A DNA stretch of 64,000 nucleotides from Stenopsyche tienmushanensis. Lineage: Eukaryota > Arthropoda > Insecta > Trichoptera > Stenopsychidae. Position numbers and translations under genes: made by a program. Location: NCBI GenBank assembly GCA_008973525.1, contig WACJ01000075.1, positions 1,116,001 to 1,180,000 on the forward strand, read 5' to 3'. This document shows, in pieces, positions 22,760 to 34,575 of the stretch. Each line of letters opens with the position of its first letter. Positions within the stretch are counted from its first letter, which is position 1. A model generated the notes under the pieces. That model was not told the DNA's origin, searched no databases, and saw only the letters and a list, made by a program, of their open reading frames with translations.

Positions 22760-25212
22760 CCTTTAAATAACACGGATGCATTCAAACAAAATCGGATCAA
22801 TATTAACACTGACCGATTTGCAAGGCCTATTCGCAATGAAATGCAACTGTGTCCTTTGCTTTTCACGTGTTCACTGTAACAACGACGAACTTTCGAGGTA
22901 AAACAGAAAAATCAAAATAACATTTTTTAATTTTCCAATGTTTTCACAAAACCAAAGCAATTTGGTTGAAAATTTAGTTTTTTAACGAACATTCAAACAA
23001 ACGTCTCTTCTCGGTTTGTATTTCTAGAGATCACATTTCACTTACACCTTTATCGTTTACCAATTGAGTCATCAGTTTATTGAACTGCTGATGTAGTTAT
23101 TATGTATTTATTTTATAGAATTAGGAGTGAAACAAAATGGTGATTTAGCTGTTTGAAATTATAATATCGATTGTTGTCGATTTTTGATGTTGTGCCTTAA
23201 GAGGTGATGTGAAGAAAAGAGATTTTAGGATCGAAGGTGGTACAATATACTAATTTTTCGTTTATCTTTAATACAAAGTGACATTAAAAAAACATACTGT
23301 AGTTTTGGTGATGATATCAGAAGAATGGTGTCCCTACAATCCTTAAATTTGACAACAGGTTGTTTTTACACTTATTACACGTTAAGAAAAGTGGGTATAG
23401 AAAGTGACGCTTCAATAAGCCTTGATGTAACAATGAACTTCGTAGGCGCATATACATACATTAAAAATTCAACGCGCATGCGCGCAAATCACTTCAAATT
23501 GCAATTGTTTCACTTTTGAAGATAATCTGAGAAATGTCAGCAAAATTCGATATGTCGCAGTAATAATTTTCTTCGCTAAACGCTTCGAATCTTAAATTTT
23601 TCGTCTCGATTTTCGTTCTGGTTCAATTAAATATGTATATTGATTCAGTTTTGGTTTTCGTTCCGGGAAAAATAACATTTTTTTCGATTTATGATTCAGT
23701 TCAAGTGATAAATTGGTGGTAATAATCTCACAATATACATACTATATATTGTCGAATTTACTCTCTTTATTATTGATGATTTGTTAGTTGATGTATCATT
23801 TTCTATATCTGTTTCTACTGTAGAGGTTATAAATTTCCTATTCATTTATAGAAATCTCTTTTTTCTGGAATTTTAAAGCTATTGTTTAGGCTACACATAT
23901 AGGATTCTTGACTAGTATGTTTATTTATAGAGATACCTCAAATCAGAAAAGGTTCTAACTTGTATAGCTGGAAATTCTCTTTCGCGTGTGACGCGTACTA
24001 AACCGAAATAACCCATTTTTTTGAACCGATTCAATTTCGGTTTTCTGATTGTCAATTAATTTCCCTGAGCTGGATATTGTTATGTACCAAATACATAGTC
24101 GGTTTGAATACGATTTATATTTCTACACTGCATGAATAAATATGTGTAGTCGATGATACATTTGATGACTTCTTGTAAAAAAAACGGAAGAAATGAAGCC
24201 ATGTGTTAAAAGCTCATATGTATTATGTGCAGGATAACGATTAAAGCTCGTTTCGTATCCTGAATAGCATCGAATGGGCTGAGGGATCCATCATCAAGTT
24301 TGCTATTTGAGAAATGAAACGATTTGAAACCTTAGTAAATACATACATATTACAATCCTAGTTACAAACACCCAAATCTAGATCTTCAGCCGTCGTCGTT
24401 GATGATTTATGACGGTCTTAAGATCTTAAGTGGTCTTTTACATTTCAATGGCATTCTTTAAATTACGTATAGCACATGGCCCAAGAGAGATCTATAAAAA
24501 AAATGTAGGGATGCAAGGCTGTTGTTACATAGCTTTCATTTTTGTAGCCAATGCTTCAACAATCACGGTTGGATTTACTTGCAAAAGTAATACTAGCTAA
24601 CAAAAGGCCATCAAATAAAAAAAATGTGAATCATATTAACCCTTTGCTGATAAGTTTTCTGCAATTTAGAGACATTTTAATAAAATCCTTATTAGGAAAT
24701 ATCCATATAGCAGATGGCAGAGAGTCGATGACTACGACTTCCTGTCTAACAATTAGAAAATCTAAATAACACTTCATGTAGATGTCAAACTTACCCAAAT
24801 AATCCTCCTCCTAGAATATACATAGAAATTGCTTTATATGTTTTCATGCTGCATAATTTTTTCTTGTAATTTTGTAAACTTATGAAACTATTTTGCAATC
24901 TTGTATGGTTTTGTAAATGTGAACTTTTTCATAGATTGTGGCTAAATATTTGTGTAATTTTCATAATTTTGTAAACCTCGGAATCATTTTACATATGCCT
25001 ACATACGTAAATTGAATACAATAAAAATATCTGTCTCTTTCCAAGCTCAACGCGCAAGAGTGCTCTTTCTGAATCACTGGAATTCACTCGCAGATATGCG
25101 TCTGCACCACTATACGAGTTAAGTAGGGTGATTTTTTACGTTCATGCACGTGCAAAAGCGGTTTTCCACGAACACTTCTGACAACAGACTTGAAGACAGC
25201 ACTATTTTCGAA
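22760..25212. other. Intergenic DNA, no gene seen
   Basis: No supported gene. The part from 22760 to 23100 could be the upstream region of the minus-strand candidate gene. The frame at 24551-24769 (72 codons) is unrecognised and is probably chance or a relic. Confidence 0.3.
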
Positions 25213-25458
25213 CGATTGTAAAATTTAAACAACCCACTCGATCAGTCTTTTTCAGGCAACTTCGTTTCATAATGAGAGTTTGTAATCGTTTTGTAAATAT
25301 TTTCAGGTATGGCATCCGATCGCGTGGCGCTCATTCGTCATATCAGCGGTCCGAAAAGCGGACCGATTGGACATACAAACCTTGTGACTACTCCGTTCTC
25401 TTTTAGGGCTCTTTGCGCCATTTTCTATGATCTGTATGATCTCGAAAGCAACATAGCG
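25213..25458 (+). repeat. Repeat unit, inverted partner of 33847-34064
   Basis: Contains TTCATAATGAGAGTTTGTAA, CATATCAGCGGTCCGAAAAG and CGGACCGATTGGACATACAA. All of these are found as reverse complement at 33847-34064, so the pair forms a long inverted repeat about 8.4 kb apart. Coding potential is limited to a chance frame. Confidence 0.75.
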
Positions 25459-25461
25459 TTT

Positions 25462-25475
25462 GGGGGGGGGGGGGG
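25462..25475 (+). repeat. Poly-G tract (14 G)
   Basis: Uninterrupted run of 14 G at the end of the repeat unit, unusual in this AT-rich DNA and a likely place for length error in sequencing. Confidence 0.9.
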
Positions 25476-26515
25476 CACAGAAGTTAGATATTTGTCACGG
25501 GCGCTTCATACCCTTGTTATGGCTTTGACGATCAATGTTGATATTAAATTAGCTTATGTAGTTTAGATTTTTAGGCCTTGGTATTTAACTTTAGTTAGCA
25601 CTGGTTATCAACAAAATAAAACCCGAAACAATACGTATCATAATAAAATTGATTCGGTGTCGATGAAATCGAATGAGTGTCTATAAAGTGCAGTGTTAAA
25701 TCAATATCCTATGGATGGCATGTGTAGGGGTTTATTCAATATCTTTGATTTAGCCGGTATTAATGCAAGAATTATTTATAAATAAATAATGTACAAAATA
25801 TATTAAACTACAGAATTATCAGAAGGACTTGTCGAGAACTATCATGATTTTCTCTATTTCGGGATGATTAGGTGTATATGAAATGCTTGTACGATTAGTG
25901 TTGGTTGTACGATTAGTGTTGGATAGTGAACTTGGATATGGATGAAATTAGCGAACATCATTTTTTTGTTGTATCACATATTCATTCTCATTTCTTTCCA
26001 TATCCGAATTTTAATCCAATATAGCTTCTCAATTGATGTTATGTAATTGAAACCTTTCAATATCGGCAAAAAGCGGCCAAAACTTTGATCAAAATAAGTT
26101 ACATATTGCAAGTTCACAATATATGAAGTTAAAATTTAGTTTTGATAAATGCATTGATAAAACAAAAATATTAGACCGATTTGTGACATCCTTAGTTGGT
26201 CCACTTGGGATGTTAAAAATGGAACTTTGTCTTCGAAGGAGTTTGCCTGATTATTTTCATGAAATACGCAATGATGCGGAAATTGATCGAGAGTGAGCAC
26301 ACGAGACTTCATGCAGCAATGTGTTAATATCTACAGAATGCCTTCGTTCTAATAAATGTTTTTTTTTAATTGAGAGTCCAAAGGTTTATCATTATCTGCA
26401 TAATATTGAACATTAACGCTCCAACACCCGGTCTTGCGGTTTCGCAGAAATTTTTGTAAGCGTACACAAGCCAGTCGTACATCGCACAAGATCTCTCCAT
26501 CTGTTAGCTTCTACT
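25476..26515. other. Intergenic DNA, no gene seen
   Basis: No coding region recognised. A tandem GTACGATTAGTGTTGG duplication occurs at about 25887-25922. Confidence 0.3.
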
Positions 26516-28084
26516 AACTAGGGCAGCGGTTTTTAACCTTTTCGTTAGTGAGCAATTTAAAATCGATGAAGCCGTTGATGTCATAATCGCTTTACGCCGA
26601 TTACTTTCTGTCAGCTCCTAATCAGCGTAAGACAATCTTCAATTCGAGGCAGAGTCAATTGTGAATAAACATTTGATAACATACAAGATCGCGTCATTTC
26701 TTTACATAAACAATACACAAAAAATTGATTCATTTGCTCCTCCTTTAGAAGGAAATGATAATTGAACAAAGACTCATTCAACACGCAGCGAAGAACGGCA
26801 AGCAGTTAAATAAACAAACACTCTCGATAACACACAATATTCGGTCGTTTCTTTGCGTAAACAAATAACACACTTGAAATCGAAATCATTATAAGTCGAT
26901 AAATTTGGGCTTAACGATCTATACAATCATGCGATGCATATGAAGAAGCTATCCGTCTCAGTCTCCCGAACTGCGCTAAGTTCTCTCTGTCTCTGTCCGC
27001 CTCGGAGCTTCAATGCACAAGAGTGTCCTTTCTGAATAGTGAAGGTCAAAACGGATATTTCCGTGAGTACTCATGAAACGGTTAAACAGGGTCCGCGGAC
27101 CCCTGGGGGTCTGCGGTCCATCGCAGAAGAAAATTAAAAAAATGGTTTTGGAACTGGGAAGGAATAATGCCGAAAGATTTTTTTTTACTTTCAAGCTCTT
27201 CCTGTATTTGTTTAAGAAACAAAAGGTACGTCAAACGTATTCGTTCCGCCATAAAAATATGTATACTTTCTTAGAAAGTCGACAGACCTTAATAGTTAAT
27301 CCGACGAAATTATACCTACACTTTATGACGGTTAAAAGATTATCGGCAGTGTTTTTTGTAATTCTAAGCTAAAACAGATGTGTTAATAATTTATTTTGAA
27401 CGATAGAAATAATTTGCAGTTCATTGCATATTCGGGCACCATGTTGTGCACTGCAAAAATCCCCAATCATCCAGTCCATCAAGAAATGTAAAATTAGAAA
27501 ATATTGTGATGGATATTTATCATTTGGATTTATTCATATTTATTATCATGCGATACATCCATGAAATTACAATTCAACAAAACGAAACTGACAAGCTTTT
27601 GGTTACTTCTCAGGTTTGATTACACTGCGCTTGCAAATAAAGCACTCCAACATTTGATTTCATTTTGTACAACATATTTATGTGTACAAGCTATTTAGGC
27701 AATATTTTATATGAAATCAAAATATAGAAACAAGCTCAATATAGAAGCAGACCTTAGAATAAAACTTTCCAACATAGATCCCGACATTGCGCTGCTGGTT
27801 TCAAGAAAACAACTTCACCCATCTCATTAAATTAAAAATATTTATAAAAAACATTATAATAAGATCTATTTTAACCAATATTTATTATTATCAGTGGCGG
27901 ATTTACCTGTAGGCCATTCTCTGTCTACATGTCGCGTAATAGGAAACCGCGTATATCGTGAGTCGAGAGTCAAATGTCATAATTAAAAGACGTAAAAATG
28001 TTTTTTAAGAGGGAGTTCACGAAGAAAATTTTGTTCAAGAGGGGGTCCGCGGACTACATAAGTTTAAGAAGCGCTGAATTAGGG
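26516..28084. mobile_element. hAT-type element, non-autonomous, with 8-bp target duplications
   Basis: Element body 26524-28076. The left end CAGCGGTTTTTAACCTT and right end (reverse complement) CAGCGCTTCTTAAACTT are imperfect terminal inverted repeats of the hAT pattern. They are flanked by 8-bp direct repeats AACTAGGG (26516-26523) and AATTAGGG (28077-28084), 7 of 8 matching. A GGGGTCCGCGGAC block lies by the right end and a related GGGTCCGCGGACCCCTGGGG at 27090. No transposase is recognisable in the 1.55 kb, so the element is internally decayed or non-autonomous. Confidence 0.75.
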
Positions 28085-28699
28085 CATCCCAACCTTTTTC
28101 CTCAATGGATCTCTTTTAAAAGAATTATTGTCTTCATAAACCTCTAACATTTTTCTCTCTAATATACAACATAACAACCTCGTAACAAGGGGGTGGCGAA
28201 GGAGGCGCCCATCATGGGCACAACTGGGCTTGGGGCGCAAAACGCAGGATACCGACCCGGTTGAGAGCTGCACGTGGTTTTTATTTTACTTGACCATTCT
28301 AATTTAAACGAGTTAACAACGACTATCACTGGCCGTTTTTATAATACATATATACTAAGTTGTTTAATCCCTCTTTTCTTCGTTATAATTTAACTTGTTC
28401 GTCGCTGCGTCCACTGTATATGGTAAACGGGCATTCTCCCGCATGGGCCCCGTCGCGTAATTTCGATTCACTTCTATTTATTGGAATTAGCACATTAAAA
28501 CAATTCAAAGACATATGAGATGATTTTGGACAATTAGGACAATATCTTGAGACCCTTTTTACATTTTTTTTTTCGCTTTCTGGCGATCAAGAATTTGTCA
28601 GTCAGTCAAACAGTGTCCGAAAAGCGAATCCAGCGTCTCACTATTACGTGTTTAAATAACAATTTACAAATGTTAACTTTATGAACGTCTTTCTATTAA
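28085..28699. other. Intergenic DNA, GC-enriched patch 28180-28460
   Basis: No gene recognised. The 28200-28280 patch (GGGCGCCTCC on the minus strand, GGGCACAACTGGGCTTGGGG on the plus) resembles a patch at about 34250-34350 in opposite orientation (AAAACCACGTGG, GCCCAGTTGCACCTG). Both may be pieces of one repeat. Confidence 0.3.
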
Positions 28700-28890
28700 T
28701 TCGCATTTGTCTATCTTCAATTTGTTTTTGTTAATTTGACTAATGACAGAGTCAAGCTTATTGATCTAAGATAAAACAACACCTGAGAGAAGATGCGCCA
28801 CATGTCGTTCGTGTTTATCCTGTGCGTTATAATATCGCATCGATATTCCTTCTGTTTACGTTCGGACTATTGAATTTGAGCCCCGTGAGA
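28700..28890 (+). repeat. Diverged repeat, partner of 15505-15718
   Basis: Same ordered blocks as the copy at 15505-15718, including TTTGTTTTTGTTA, TCAAGCTTAT and GAGCCCCGTGAG. No open frame. Confidence 0.5.
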
Positions 28891-29879
28891 AAAAACATCG
28901 ATTCACGGTTGGCGACGAGAGTGTTAAAGCGGCCGTACGAACACCGATGATGTTGAACGCTCCGGTAGCCTAAATTCGGCACTTGTTCCAGAAAACATAA
29001 AAAAAGTCCACAAAATAGTTTTGGCCGATCGCAAATTGAAGTTGTGTGTATTGTATTCACCATTTTGCATCAACATTTGTCCATGAGAAAGCTTTGTCCG
29101 ACGTAGGTATCGCGTTTGCTCATAATCGATTCCCAAAATATGGCGTTGTCCGTGATTTTTCTATTATAATAATAGTACTATCATACAAAAGAGTTTTCAA
29201 CCATGTATTCAACATATATAAATAGAACATGGTGAGACGATAAAAATGTTTTTCCTTGTATTTAGTTGTTTCCTGCCATTTTATAATTTCCTTTTATCAC
29301 CCAATGGTAAACGAATACGTGCTTAAATTATTCTAGCAAAATGTACAGTGATTATTGCTTTTTAGGCGTATAATGAAAAGCTTATCAAATATATTGTTAT
29401 AAAATTTTATCGCATTTTCAACTCTTTCAATAAGAATTTTTAATTTTCTGTGCAATACTTGGAATTTCAAGATTGTGTCGATTTCTCAAAAAACTTGTTT
29501 AGTATTCATATAAATTGTTTTTGATCACAAAGCAATATTTTTGGAATAAACATCGAAATTATCCAAATTTCCTTATTATATATACTCAATTATTTTTAGT
29601 TATATTCATTCGAACTATTTTCAAACTGAAATTTCACACAAAAATGTCATGAAAGGATAAATGATGGATTTGGCGTATTTTACGTTAATATTTTATTGCA
29701 AATTCTACGTTTAAAAATTGTGCACTCTTATCATTCAAACGTTTATTGAAGTGAAACTTCTGCAGGCACGGCAGGGCAAATTGGCCTGAACGTCACGAAA
29801 AGTGAAATTTCAAACGGCATTTGGTCGGAAAGGAAAAGATAATTGCTTATAGTTTGTACATGTCCATCGCTATACATTA

Positions 29880-30117
29880 GAGAAGTTATGCGCATGCGTC
29901 GCGCCGCATCTAATCTGTGTGTGTGTGTATATATATATATACATAGCATAAAGAGAGTGAGAACTGTTTGTAGTGTTTCCGTGTCCGTTACAAACATTAT
30001 AGAGACGCAATGCGTTTGAACCGCGATACTTCTACTGTGTGTGTGTGTTTATAAGTATCGTAAAGTAACCACTACACCAGTAATAAACCTATTTTATTAA
30101 ATATTACACAACACACG
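29880..30117 (+). repeat. Dispersed repeat, inverted partner of 971-1105, with GT/TA microsatellite
   Basis: Blocks GCGCATGCGTCGCG, ACCACTACACCAGTAATAAA and ATATTACACAACACACGG match the minus strand of 971-1105. A (GT)n(AT)n run occupies 29916-29942. The element family is not recognised. Confidence 0.6.
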
Positions 30118-30950
30118 GCGCAATAATTTAGCTAACAATTTACATTGATAAATAAAAAAAGACAATGCAAAAAATCAACTTTTCATAGGAGCTAACAACT
30201 TTTAATTTTTAGCACGCGCACATTCTATTTTTTATATTTTTAATCTTTAGGCCTATTTTTGATTAATCTGGCTAACATTACATGAAACCTTTTTTTGAAT
30301 GGACATACTTTTCGAGTCGAATTTCTAGTTTTAATTTATTTTTAGGGTAGGATTTTAAAAATAAAGCCTTTTTAGTGTCAATATGGAATTTTTAATTAAT
30401 TAGAATCTTCTAAAATCTTGATCTTAAAGATTGTTTATATTTTTGTATAATTTTCATCCCCATGTGGAAATATACAAAAGTGCGAATTAATCGATCAAAT
30501 TGAGTTTAAATTCAATATCTGTTGTGTGAGGGTTAAATATAAAAAAAAGTGTAAAAAATGATGGTCGAATAAATGTATTGTTAAGTTTGCACATGTGGAT
30601 TTAATATGCGTGTTCGCGATCTCTCTCCGTCGAGTGAATATTATTTTGATTAAAATATTATTTGTTTTTGAACTCTAAAGATTGAATTCTTTGGTAAGTG
30701 AATAAAAATTGATATTTTTTTTTGTTTAACAAAAGAGGAAGATTATTAATTGAAAAATAGTTTTTTTTCGTTGTTATTAAATAACGGTTTTCATTGATTT
30801 TTTAATTATTTTTAGATGTTGGCTTATAAGTATATACCTGCACTAAAATAAAGTGAATAAATGGATTTTAAATCTTTATTGTGATAAATTTAAGGGAGTG
30901 ATTTTAATTGATTGAAATAAAGAATTTGATTTTTATTCGTTGATCGATTA
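30118..30950. other. AT-rich intergenic DNA, no gene seen
   Basis: Nothing beyond AT-rich sequence with stops in all frames. Confidence 0.3.
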
Positions 30951-30954
30951 GGTC

Positions 30955-31480
30955 GATATGCGGGATGCGCGTGGTGTTAAGTTGGCTAAGGTGGCGGAGA
31001 GAGCTGGCCGTAGCGGTGGGCGGTCCGCAGCGCCCGGCCTGTGGTATGTTGTTGATTCACCCCCGCGCCCCGCCGCTAACTTCTAGAGACGCCCTTCGAC
31101 AGCTCGCCCCTTCCGCTCTGCACTCCGTCTACTCTTCGAGGCATGTCGCGGACTTTAACCGCCTAGCTGGAAAATTGAAAACGTATTTTATTCTCATTTC
31201 CTCGTTTTTCGCGCGGAAACGTCAACTTTGCTTCATATCCGTTTTATGGTACAACTTCCGCGACGATGAGTCGGTTTCGAAGCATAATTCTTTTCGCGTC
31301 GTTTGAAATCGTAGCGCGAATCGAAGGACCCGCCGTAGACCCTTCGACCGATCGACGCGTCAGTATATTTCGTTACTATTCAACAGAACCCGTCCTTTTT
31401 AATATCTCAACAGCATTGACATTGAGACAATTGATTAGTTCATATTCAAACATCCCTACTGGAAAATGACACTCACTTCC
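30955..31480. promoter_or_regulatory. CpG-rich island upstream of plus-strand PIAS gene
   Basis: Strong local G+C and CpG rise (GCGGAGAGAGCTGGCCGTAG, CACCCCCGCGCCCCGCCGCT) 3.1-3.6 kb before the first coding exon of the plus-strand PIAS gene. That exon is preceded by an acceptor, so a non-coding 5' exon upstream is expected. A candidate donor CTGTG|GTATGT lies at about 31045. A promoter/5' UTR role is inferred; chance ORFs here have no recognisable product. Confidence 0.4.
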
Positions 31481-32057
31481 GGGATGAGCGCGATCTATTC
31501 CGTATGAACGCCAGTCAACTATTATAATTCGCTACGATCGAATTGTATACATCGTTGCTAGTAGCAAACGAGTTGATCTGATGATAGCACCTTTTAACCC
31601 ACCAATGTTTATTTTCATATTATACTTTGCTCCATCAATCGCTTATGTTTTTTTAAACAACTGAATGGTACTTAATCGAATAAAGAACACAGTATATCTT
31701 AAGTATATGGAACGTTTTTTGGCATATTAAATTTAATTTTTATGAACCAAAATCAATTTCAATGATTTTAATATAAAGTAATTTTTAATTGTATTTATCA
31801 ATTGTTACAAATATTCATTGAGTATTCCACTAAATTAGCAAGAAAATGACAGATAAAGCTGTAAAAATGTACTCTGTTTTAACTTTTAAAATTTATCCTT
31901 TTTTGTTAATGGATTTACAAGGAAAAGCAATGAAGCATTAAACAATGAATGTAGTAAAATCAGTGGTTTGAATTGAAATAGCATGTTAATCGCCGGATTA
32001 ATGATACTGAGATTTTTATAATATTAAACACTTGACTACAAAAACGTCGCATAATAC
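31481..32057. other. AT-rich DNA, no gene seen
   Basis: No motif or long open frame of note. Confidence 0.3.
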
Positions 32058-32275
32058 AGGGTGCGGCAGGGAAACTTCCTTATTTGAAACACGCGTCCTG
32101 AAGTGACATTTTTTCTAAGAAGGGTGGGGTGGGACTCATTCGAAAGAGCGGGACTTAACGCTAGTAATGATCATGCAGTGAACTGTCTTTAAATGTCTCT
32201 TTATAACATGAAACTAATAATTAAACTGATATCTCATATACTGTTGGTGTTATTCATTTTCAAATTATATTTATT
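32058..32275 (+). repeat. Transposon terminal fragment related to 20390-20512
   Basis: Starts GGGTGCGGCAGGGAAACTTC, the inverted form of the end at 20490-20512. It carries the shared AAATGTCTCTTTATAACATG and CTGATATCTCATATACTGTT blocks. Confidence 0.5.
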
Positions 32276-32980
32276 AAGCAATCGACAAAATATACATTTA
32301 AATATTTATCGAAAACACTTCAATAACGTACATCCACATTCATTCATCATCGCTATCACTAAAAATTCTATTTGTTCGACTCTTTCGAGATCCATTGTGA
32401 GTTTACATCATCGGAGAACTCAGAAGTATTTTTAAATTTAGTCTTTAATAATGGACTGTCTCCTTTTAGGGTATAATTCTTTACGTATTTTCCGGAATCC
32501 AGTAGAATTAGAACAGTGAAGATATACTTTCTTTCGCCACCTATAATCCCGTTTCATCTATATATTCAACATATATTCCGAATATATTGCAAGAATTTTG
32601 TTACAGCGAGTATGTTGTACAAAAATATGTCACAATCCATGTTAAATCAACCCCGTGTTATACGAAGTCCAGGTGTAAATCATTTCTTTATACTTTACAA
32701 GCCTCGTTTCTTTATGCTTTCTGACTAAACTTTTGAAATAAGGTTCTGTGGATGGTAAGCGTTGTATCAACGAGTAAGCATTCTATTAATATGGTAATAT
32801 TGTTGTAATGTCTTGCTTTCTATATATTTATTAGGATATTTTAGCTGTTTGCCTAGATTTTTTAATTATTTTTAAATCCTTGGGAAAAATTCTAAAAAGC
32901 AAATTGCCCAGGTTCATAAGTCTCATGGAAAAGATTTGTCCCAGCAGTTATTTCAAATTATTATCAAATAATACTCCTTA

Positions 32981-33232
32981 TTAACACATTACGGGCCGCA
33001 GAATTTGGGCAAATGTGGGAAATCACATGTTTAGTCGTTCAATTTCCCAGTGAAAAAAATTTTTTTTTAATAATTTTATTTTTTTAGTCAAGTCTTAAAT
33101 ATATATAAGATCATCTCTCGGCGAAACTAGAAAAAAATATAGCGTTGATATATATTTTTTTTTACGTCAAAAGTTCATATAACAAACACGCGAAAACACG
33201 CGTTTACGCGTGAACGGACCGCAATGTGTTAA
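32981..33232. mobile_element. TTAA-bounded MITE (piggyBac-type)
   Basis: Left end TTAACACATTACGGGCCGC and right end (reverse complement) TTAACACATTGCGGTCCG form inverted repeats bounded by TTAA, the piggyBac target. Length 252 bp, no coding capacity, AT-rich core with an ACGCGTTTACGCGT-type subterminal palindrome. Confidence 0.75.
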
Positions 33233-33846
33233 TATGAAACTGATTATCTTAAAACTATATTGTGACCTTTGAAGCTTTTTAAATTCATGTTTAATTATAT
33301 AATTCTTCCAAACGTTGTTCAGTTTAAATTTTACCATTTATTTCGATTTGACAAAGCTAGAAAATTCTTTAATACAAATTGTCGTTAAATATTCTTACTT
33401 TATAATATCTTTTAAAACATCCTATATTATATAATTTGAAAATTGATGATTTCATACTATTCAAATATAGCTGGTTTTCCTGTTGAATTTTGATTTATCT
33501 TATTTGAATTGTCCATTTGAGTCAATTTTGAATTATCACATTTCAATGCAATAGAACATGCTTCACCTATCTACGTTTATTATATTAAATGTAATCTTCT
33601 TCGTGAAGAGAAAAGATCTTTTTAATGATTTTGACGGTAAAACTTTGGTACGAGAACAGCTTCAAAGTCATATTTTTTTTGAGATGCGGTATAGCAAACA
33701 TCTAAGCAATATTTGAGCATCATCTACATCAACATCTTCAGGGTCTTCAGAAATAGCTAAAAGACTCACTCCTCGATATTTTGAATATTATTTTTCATAG
33801 CCATAATAAGGGTATAAAGCACCCGGGGTAAATATCGTATAGACGC

Positions 33847-34064
33847 TATGTTGCTTCTGTGATTGTACAGATCATAGAAAATAGCCCAAAAAAACCCTAA
33901 AAGTGGCCACAAAGTTTGTATGTCCAATCGGTCCACTTTTCGGACCGCTGATATGACAAATGAGCGCCTCGCGATTGGATGCTATACAGAACGATTACAA
34001 ACTCTCATTATGAAATGAAGTTGTCTCGGATTTGATCGGGTGGATTATTTAAATTTTACAATTG
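33847..34064 (-). repeat. Repeat unit, inverted partner of 25213-25458
   Basis: Reverse complement of the unit at 25213-25458, roughly 80-90 percent alike by eye. It lies 0.5 kb upstream of the first coding exon of the plus-strand PIAS gene. Confidence 0.75.
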
Positions 34065-34575
34065 GTCTAAAATATTGTCTTTATTTTATTGTGGGCTTAT
34101 GCCCACAATAAATGCGAACTATATTTAAGCGATAATGAAGAGAAGAGGGATTAGACAACTTAGTATTTATTAAAAAAAAAACGGACGGAGTCAATCAGTG
34201 TTGATTCATGTAAAGTAGAATGGTCGAATAAAATAAAAACCACGTGGAACTCTCGTGGACCGAGTCGGTATTCTGCGTTTTGCGGCTCAAGCCCAGTTGC
34301 ACCTGTAGCGGGCGTCTGCTTTGCCACGCCCTCGTTACGGCCCTATAATTTTCATCTTTGATGTGATTGCCAATAATTTCTCTGAACAACTAGTTGACTT
34401 AACTTCCATAATATATAATTTTTTCCACGAAACCCGCATGTCATCATATGTTTAATTTTCGATGATTTGTATATAAAAACAACAAAAATCATACTATAAT
34501 TAAGTTGGAGCCTCAATAAATGGGGATTACCTGTATGTATTTTTAGTTATATATCGTCTATATATTTTAGGCAAA

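Noticed and set aside
30965..31306. 113-codon plus-strand ORF in a GC-rich island
   Set aside because: Open mainly because the region is GC-rich; no recognisable domain and composition unlike a protein. Kept only as a promoter-like region.
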